64,000 bases of DNA, taken from NCBI GenBank assembly GCA_900315775.1, contig ONAJ01000028.1:16306-80305 (forward strand), written 5' to 3'. The position numbers were made by a program, and so were the translations under genes. The notes under the pieces are model-generated. The model did no database searches and was not told where the DNA came from. It saw only the letters and a program-made list of their open reading frames with translations. The stretch is from an uncultured Prevotella sp. (GTDB taxonomy: Bacteria; Bacteroidota; Bacteroidia; Bacteroidales; Bacteroidaceae). Below are positions 60,419 through 64,000 of the stretch, piece after piece (position 1 is the stretch's first letter; every line of letters begins with the position of its first letter).

Positions 60419-61219
60419 ATGATTCTACAAATCAATAAACAGAAAGCACTTGATGCCATATCTGGCCTTCGCAGCAAGATTCCTGTTCTAAAGACAAAGG
60501 AAGAGGGAAGCTGGGACTACCAGTCATGGAAAGACGAAGCAGACGATACCGTCAAACTAATCTTTGGAGATAAGTCTTCTTATTATACAAACTTTCATGA
60601 GGTGTTAAATCCCTCTTTCTGCGGATCTATATCTTTTGGAACGCACGAACACATAGATTATAGGGCAATATACCAAAGAAGGCTTGATTCTCTTGATTCC
60701 AAACTGGGTAGTTTGCAGAATGTCGTTGATTTGTCTGAAGATAACAATCAAAGTCAAAGATCTTCTGTTCAAACTATCATGTGTGTTCTTGAACGTTTTC
60801 ATCGGTTCGCTCGACAGTTAAAAGTAAGACACCAGGCAAGACCTACAATAACTATTAATGACGAATATGATGTGCAAGATTTGGTACACGCCATTTTGAT
60901 AATGTTTTTCAATGACGTAAGAGCAGAAGAATGTACACCAAGTTATGCTGGTGGCGCATCACGAATAGACTTCTTGATAAAAAGTGAAAATATTGGTATC
61001 GAGATTAAGAAGACTCGCCCGAACCTCCGTGACAAAGAACTTGGCGAGCAATTAATAATAGATAAAGAAAGGTATAAATCCCATCATAATTGCAAAACTC
61101 TGATATGCTTTGTTTATGATCCAGAAGAACTTATTATAAATCCTGAAGGATTAGTTTCTGATTTAGCAGAAGAAAACGAGGAAATGAGCGTGTTTGTGGT
61201 TATATCTCCTAAAATATAA
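60419..61219 (+). CDS. PD-(D/E)XK-type nuclease protein
   Basis: A 266-aa protein. The N-terminal ~140 residues are helical without a known motif. The C-terminal domain has VHAILIMFFNDVRAEECTP, then SRIDFLIKSENIGIEIKKTR. The last shows Asp184 and Glu195-x-Lys197, the classic D...ExK nuclease site, with EQLIIDKERYKSH after it. It resembles the small restriction-like domains found with defence genes (AHJR-like). Likely a DNA endonuclease effector. ATG at 60419 preferred to TTG at 60389. There is a 70-base gap from the DGQHR gene. Confidence 0.75.
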   Translation: MILQINKQKALDAISGLRSKIPVLKTKEEGSWDYQSWKDEADDTVKLIFGDKSSYYTNFHEVLNPSFCGSISFGTHEHIDYRAIYQRRLDSLDSKLGSLQNVVDLSEDNNQSQRSSVQTIMCVLERFHRFARQLKVRHQARPTITINDEYDVQDLVHAILIMFFNDVRAEECTPSYAGGASRIDFLIKSENIGIEIKKTRPNLRDKELGEQLIIDKERYKSHHNCKTLICFVYDPEELIINPEGLVSDLAEENEEMSVFVVISPKI

Positions 61220-61229
61220 GAAATTGCAT

Positions 61230-62240
61230 ATGGATAAATGTCTGCCTATATTTTTTGCGTTGTCAAACTCTAAATTAGTAAAAGAAAACGGAGAAGTTTT
61301 AACTCAGGCTGAATTAATAAAGCTATGGGATTTTCTTAATCTGTTGATTGGTTCTCGGTATTCTACTTTCATTATGAGAGGTGAATCCAATGAGAATCTT
61401 AAAGCACAATATAGATTCAATACGGAATCTCCGGAACTATTGGCACAATGTATATTTATGGCAGGAGAAAAAGGAAGGATATGTTGGGATCAGATAAAAT
61501 ATCTTGATCCAGACGACACTTCATTAGATAATTTTAGGTCAATATGTAAAGCATTGAAAAAAGACATTAAAGAAGGATGCAGGGGAAACAGTAACAGAAC
61601 CCATAAGATGCAAGACTTTTATTTACGGAATCAACAGTTTTGCAACGCTTTTGAATTAACAGACGATTTAGTCTGTATATATGAACAGTTGTCGATTAAT
61701 GATAAAAAGAGGGTGAACTTGTATTATCTTTCTATTGCTCATACAATTAATAGCCATAAGTATCAGAAGGCATCAAGTTTTGTATCAACTACAACAAACT
61801 TTCGTGTGGCCGACCAATTTACCAGTGACGCTACGATTTATGGATGGGTGCCAAGAAGTCAGATGCGAAAACGTCTAAAGTCGATAGAATTTGTAGTTAC
61901 AGAAAACTATTTTCATGTAAAACGTTTAGGACTCCCTTATTGTGAAACGCCTGTGTATCCAGAACAAAAAGAAATCGCTTTAAGATGCGGTATTCTTCCA
62001 CATTTCATTATTGGTTCCAAAGTTGGCCGATACTTTTATGTGAATCCTGCAATATTCCGTTCTATGGATAATATGGAGAAATTGGGTACTTTCAGAAAAC
62101 TATGCACCTTTAAAAGGAATATAATTTGTAACGGCTTAGAAGTTGACCAAACCAATTTTGAAGAGTTTTGCCGCAAAACAAATTTCAAACGGTTTTATAC
62201 ATTTGATGGAAATGAGTACGAAATACACTGTCTGTATTAA
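61230..62240 (+). CDS. Candidate ADP-ribosyltransferase-fold protein
   Basis: A 336-aa protein with no annotated domain that I know by name, but with the three signatures of the R-S-E class of ADP-ribosyltransferases in order. Arg50 lies at the end of a strand (STFIMRGESN). A Ser-Thr-Thr site at 186-188 is followed by a helix (SFVSTTTNFRVADQF). A Q-x-E pair at Gln246/Glu248 stands before a strand (YPEQKEIALRCGILPHFI). If right, it would transfer ADP-ribose from NAD+ to a protein or nucleic acid, or cleave NAD+. An FRG-domain relationship (RGES) is the alternative. It follows the nuclease gene by 10 bases and ends the operon. Confidence 0.55.
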   Translation: MDKCLPIFFALSNSKLVKENGEVLTQAELIKLWDFLNLLIGSRYSTFIMRGESNENLKAQYRFNTESPELLAQCIFMAGEKGRICWDQIKYLDPDDTSLDNFRSICKALKKDIKEGCRGNSNRTHKMQDFYLRNQQFCNAFELTDDLVCIYEQLSINDKKRVNLYYLSIAHTINSHKYQKASSFVSTTTNFRVADQFTSDATIYGWVPRSQMRKRLKSIEFVVTENYFHVKRLGLPYCETPVYPEQKEIALRCGILPHFIIGSKVGRYFYVNPAIFRSMDNMEKLGTFRKLCTFKRNIICNGLEVDQTNFEEFCRKTNFKRFYTFDGNEYEIHCLY

Positions 62241-62306
62241 AAAGCATTTACAAAGAAATTGTATATGCCCAAAAGATATAGTCATATCATAATCCAAGAA
62301 AAGTAG

Positions 62307-62314
62307 TAACTTTG
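62307..62314 (+). promoter_or_regulatory. -7 promoter element before the decayed AlbA_2 fragment
   Basis: TAACTTTGC fits TAnnTTTG, 10 bases before the ATG of the fragment. It may now serve the intact gene at 62570. Confidence 0.55.
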
Positions 62315-62324
62315 CATGCGTAAC

Positions 62325-62506
62325 ATGAACATATACTACGATACATTCAACAATCTGCGCTATAATCACGAGGATGAGGTGGTGGAGTTCTTTGCAAGCA
62401 AAGAGGCTAAGCCGAGCGCAAGAAGGCAGAGAACAACTTCAACTTCGACGACATTGGTTGTTCGTTTTTGACGGATTACAAAAGGTTCTTTCAAATTAAC
62501 AAATAG
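62325..62506 (+). pseudogene. Remnant of an AlbA_2 (Schlafen-like) ATP-binding protein gene
   Basis: The first frame gives MNIYYDTFNNLRYNHEDEVV-EF and then loses sense. A second frame (from about 62426) gives ENNFNFDDIG before ending. Together they match the N-terminus of AlbA_2-type proteins (EVVEF..A.NNF.FDDIGRYFSALSNEAN), but interrupted by a frameshift and cut short. A gene remnant. Confidence 0.6.
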
Positions 62507-62569
62507 GCATATCATATATCTTTGGTTTTAAGCGTTATATATAATGTTGGATTAACAAATGTACAAAAT

Positions 62570-64000
62570 ATGACAGAGCAAGATTTACAACAATATCTCA
62601 TCAAGCAATACCCAAAAGAAGACGAGGGTTGCGAGTGGAAAGAGTTTAAAAATCTGAAGAATGACTTCAGTGGACATGAGAAGGATGATGTCATTTCATA
62701 CGTGTCAGCATTGGCTAACATGGATGGCGGGCATCTGGTTGTCGGTGTTGAGGATAAGACATTGAAAATAGTCGGAACGGATACATACAATTATGATGTC
62801 CAAAAAGCACGACTACGTTTATTAGACCAATGCACCAATCTTCCATCAGAAGGTCTGCTTGTGGAGGAATTCATAACAGATGATACTCATAAAACGGTAT
62901 GGGTTATCCACGTGCCAAGACACATGAAGAGACAACCCGTATATGCACATAACAAGGCATGGCAGAGATTGGATGACTCGTTGATAGAGTTGACTGCTTC
63001 ACGCAGGAATGCCATATTGAATGAGCAGGATGATGTTGAAGTGGACTGGTCGGCACAAGTTATCCAGGATGCCAGTATGGATGACCTTGATCCTCGTGCC
63101 ATTGCAAAGGCTCGCGAAGGTTATAAACAACGCTACCCAAGGCTTGCAAAGGAATGTGATGGCTGGGATGACAAGGTGTTTCTTGATAAGGCTGGACTGA
63201 CAATCGACGGGAAAGTGACACGTACTACACTATTGTTGGTGGGCAAAGAAACGGCTGCTCACAAACTGAACCATATAGCTCAAATAGTGTGGAAATGTTT
63301 TCAGGACGGGCAGGTGTTCGGCGACATTTATACCATCCCGTTTGTCCTCACGACAACTGAACTGCTCAGCAGAATACGCAACTATCGCTTCAAAATTTAT
63401 CCTAAAGATTCGCTGATACCAGCAGAGGTTTGGAAGTATGATACGGAGAGCATACTCGAAGGTATGCACAACTCGATAGCCCACCAACAATATGAGAAGA
63501 ATGCCAGAATTATTGTGACTGAGAATATGGATTCATTGAAGTTTCAGAATGATGGAAGCTTCTACGAGGGGGACTATAAAGAGTATATCACTGGCGAGAA
63601 GACTCCCAAGAGCTATCGCAATCCTGCACTTGTGAAGGCTATGGTGAACATCAGGATGATAGATACGCAGGGTTATGGTATCCATAAGATGTACCAGAGC
63701 CAAAAAGATCGCTATCTCCCAATGCCAGACTACGACCTGTCAACAGCGGATGAAGTCATTCTCAATCTGCCTGGCACCATCATCAATGAGAACTACAGCC
63801 TAATGTTGCTTGCCAATCAGGATATGTCGCTGACTGATGCCGTGTTGCTGGATCAGGTGCAGAAAGGTAAACCTATAAGTGACAACGCTATAAAGAAGCT
63901 GAGGAAGGAAAAGCTGATTGAAGGCCGAAAGCCTCACTTATATGTTTCGAAGTATATAGCTAAAGCCACAGACAAACAGGTAGAATATACGCTGAAGAAG
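62570..64000 (+). CDS. AlbA_2-domain (Schlafen/divergent AAA-like) protein, 3' end beyond the window
   Basis: A frame open from the ATG at 62570 to the right edge (477 codons seen). The N-terminal AlbA_2 domain covers ~15-150: CEWKEFKNLKNDFSGHEKDD, ALANMDGGHLVVGVED, TVWVIHVPRHMKRQPVYAH and ARRNAIL-type ending. A middle region (KAGLTIDGKVTRTTLLLVGK; GMHNSIAHQQYEKNARIIVTE; IRMIDTQGYGIHKMYQSQKD) is the ATPase-like HATPase_c_4 part. A winged-helix region begins near the edge. Proteins of this type are frequent in defence islands and some bind nucleic acid; function here is not known. Confidence 0.88.
   Translation, partial: MTEQDLQQYLIKQYPKEDEGCEWKEFKNLKNDFSGHEKDDVISYVSALANMDGGHLVVGVEDKTLKIVGTDTYNYDVQKARLRLLDQCTNLPSEGLLVEEFITDDTHKTVWVIHVPRHMKRQPVYAHNKAWQRLDDSLIELTASRRNAILNEQDDVEVDWSAQVIQDASMDDLDPRAIAKAREGYKQRYPRLAKECDGWDDKVFLDKAGLTIDGKVTRTTLLLVGKETAAHKLNHIAQIVWKCFQDGQVFGDIYTIPFVLTTTELLSRIRNYRFKIYPKDSLIPAEVWKYDTESILEGMHNSIAHQQYEKNARIIVTENMDSLKFQNDGSFYEGDYKEYITGEKTPKSYRNPALVKAMVNIRMIDTQGYGIHKMYQSQKDRYLPMPDYDLSTADEVILNLPGTIINENYSLMLLANQDMSLTDAVLLDQVQKGKPISDNAIKKLRKEKLIEGRKPHLYVSKYIAKATDKQVEYTLKK

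Overview
The window looks like a chromosomal segment of a Bacteroidales bacterium, most like Prevotella and its relatives. The signs are: Bacteroidetes-type -7 promoters (TAnnTTTG) in front of most genes; almost no Shine-Dalgarno sequences; fimbrillin/DUF5119/DUF3575 genes; a long-tailed ribosomal protein S16; a protein with a type IX-secretion-like C-terminus; and short AT-rich tandem microrepeats between genes. This is inference from content, since no 16S gene is present.

Left part (1-19.2 kb), mostly housekeeping: a TonB-dependent receptor under a TPP riboswitch (thiamine-type uptake, cut by the left edge); recJ and recQ overlapping; ilvC and rpsP on the other strand; a WalJ/YycJ-like metallo-beta-lactamase-fold hydrolase; a small lipoprotein; a BamA/TamA-like surface antigen; a SpoU rRNA methyltransferase; a FeoB-associated mini-protein; tRNA-Cys; a GDP-fucose cassette (manC-gmd-fcl); a secreted aldose epimerase; and a large MscS channel.

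Middle (19.7-35.1 kb), a surface-adhesin locus read leftward: DUF3575 protein, DUF5119 lipoprotein, two fimbrillin-like lipoproteins, and a giant repetitive protein that is now split into two reading frames (1317 + 2023 aa) by a -1 frameshift near 25.82-25.85 kb. The spacers of this operon hold odd structures: three tandem 22-bp hairpins and a tRNA acceptor/T-arm-like minihelix. It is followed by two beta-barrel proteins, kdsA-kdsD (Kdo synthesis), a phospholipase-D family cardiolipin-synthase-like protein, a TPR protein, a substrate-binding lipoprotein, radA and tRNA-His.

Right part (44-64 kb), a defence island that begins right after tRNA-His: a DUF559 nuclease-like gene, two unrecognised genes, a small membrane peptide, and then a long, tightly packed operon. 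It runs: HTH regulator, sspB (DUF4007), sspC (P-loop ATPase), sspD (PAPS-reductase-like), sspF (PLD + SF2 helicase), a 76-aa orphan, sspG (DndD/Rad50-like ATPase), sspH-like, a GIY-YIG nuclease, a DGQHR (DndB-family) protein, a PD-(D/E)XK nuclease, and a protein carrying an ADP-ribosyltransferase R-S-E signature. This corresponds to the single-strand phosphorothioation system SspBCD coupled to a restriction module of SspFGH type, extended by four further genes whose combination I do not recognise. No cysteine desulfurase (SspA) or SspE is in the window. A decayed fragment and then an intact AlbA_2 (Schlafen-like) gene run off the right edge.
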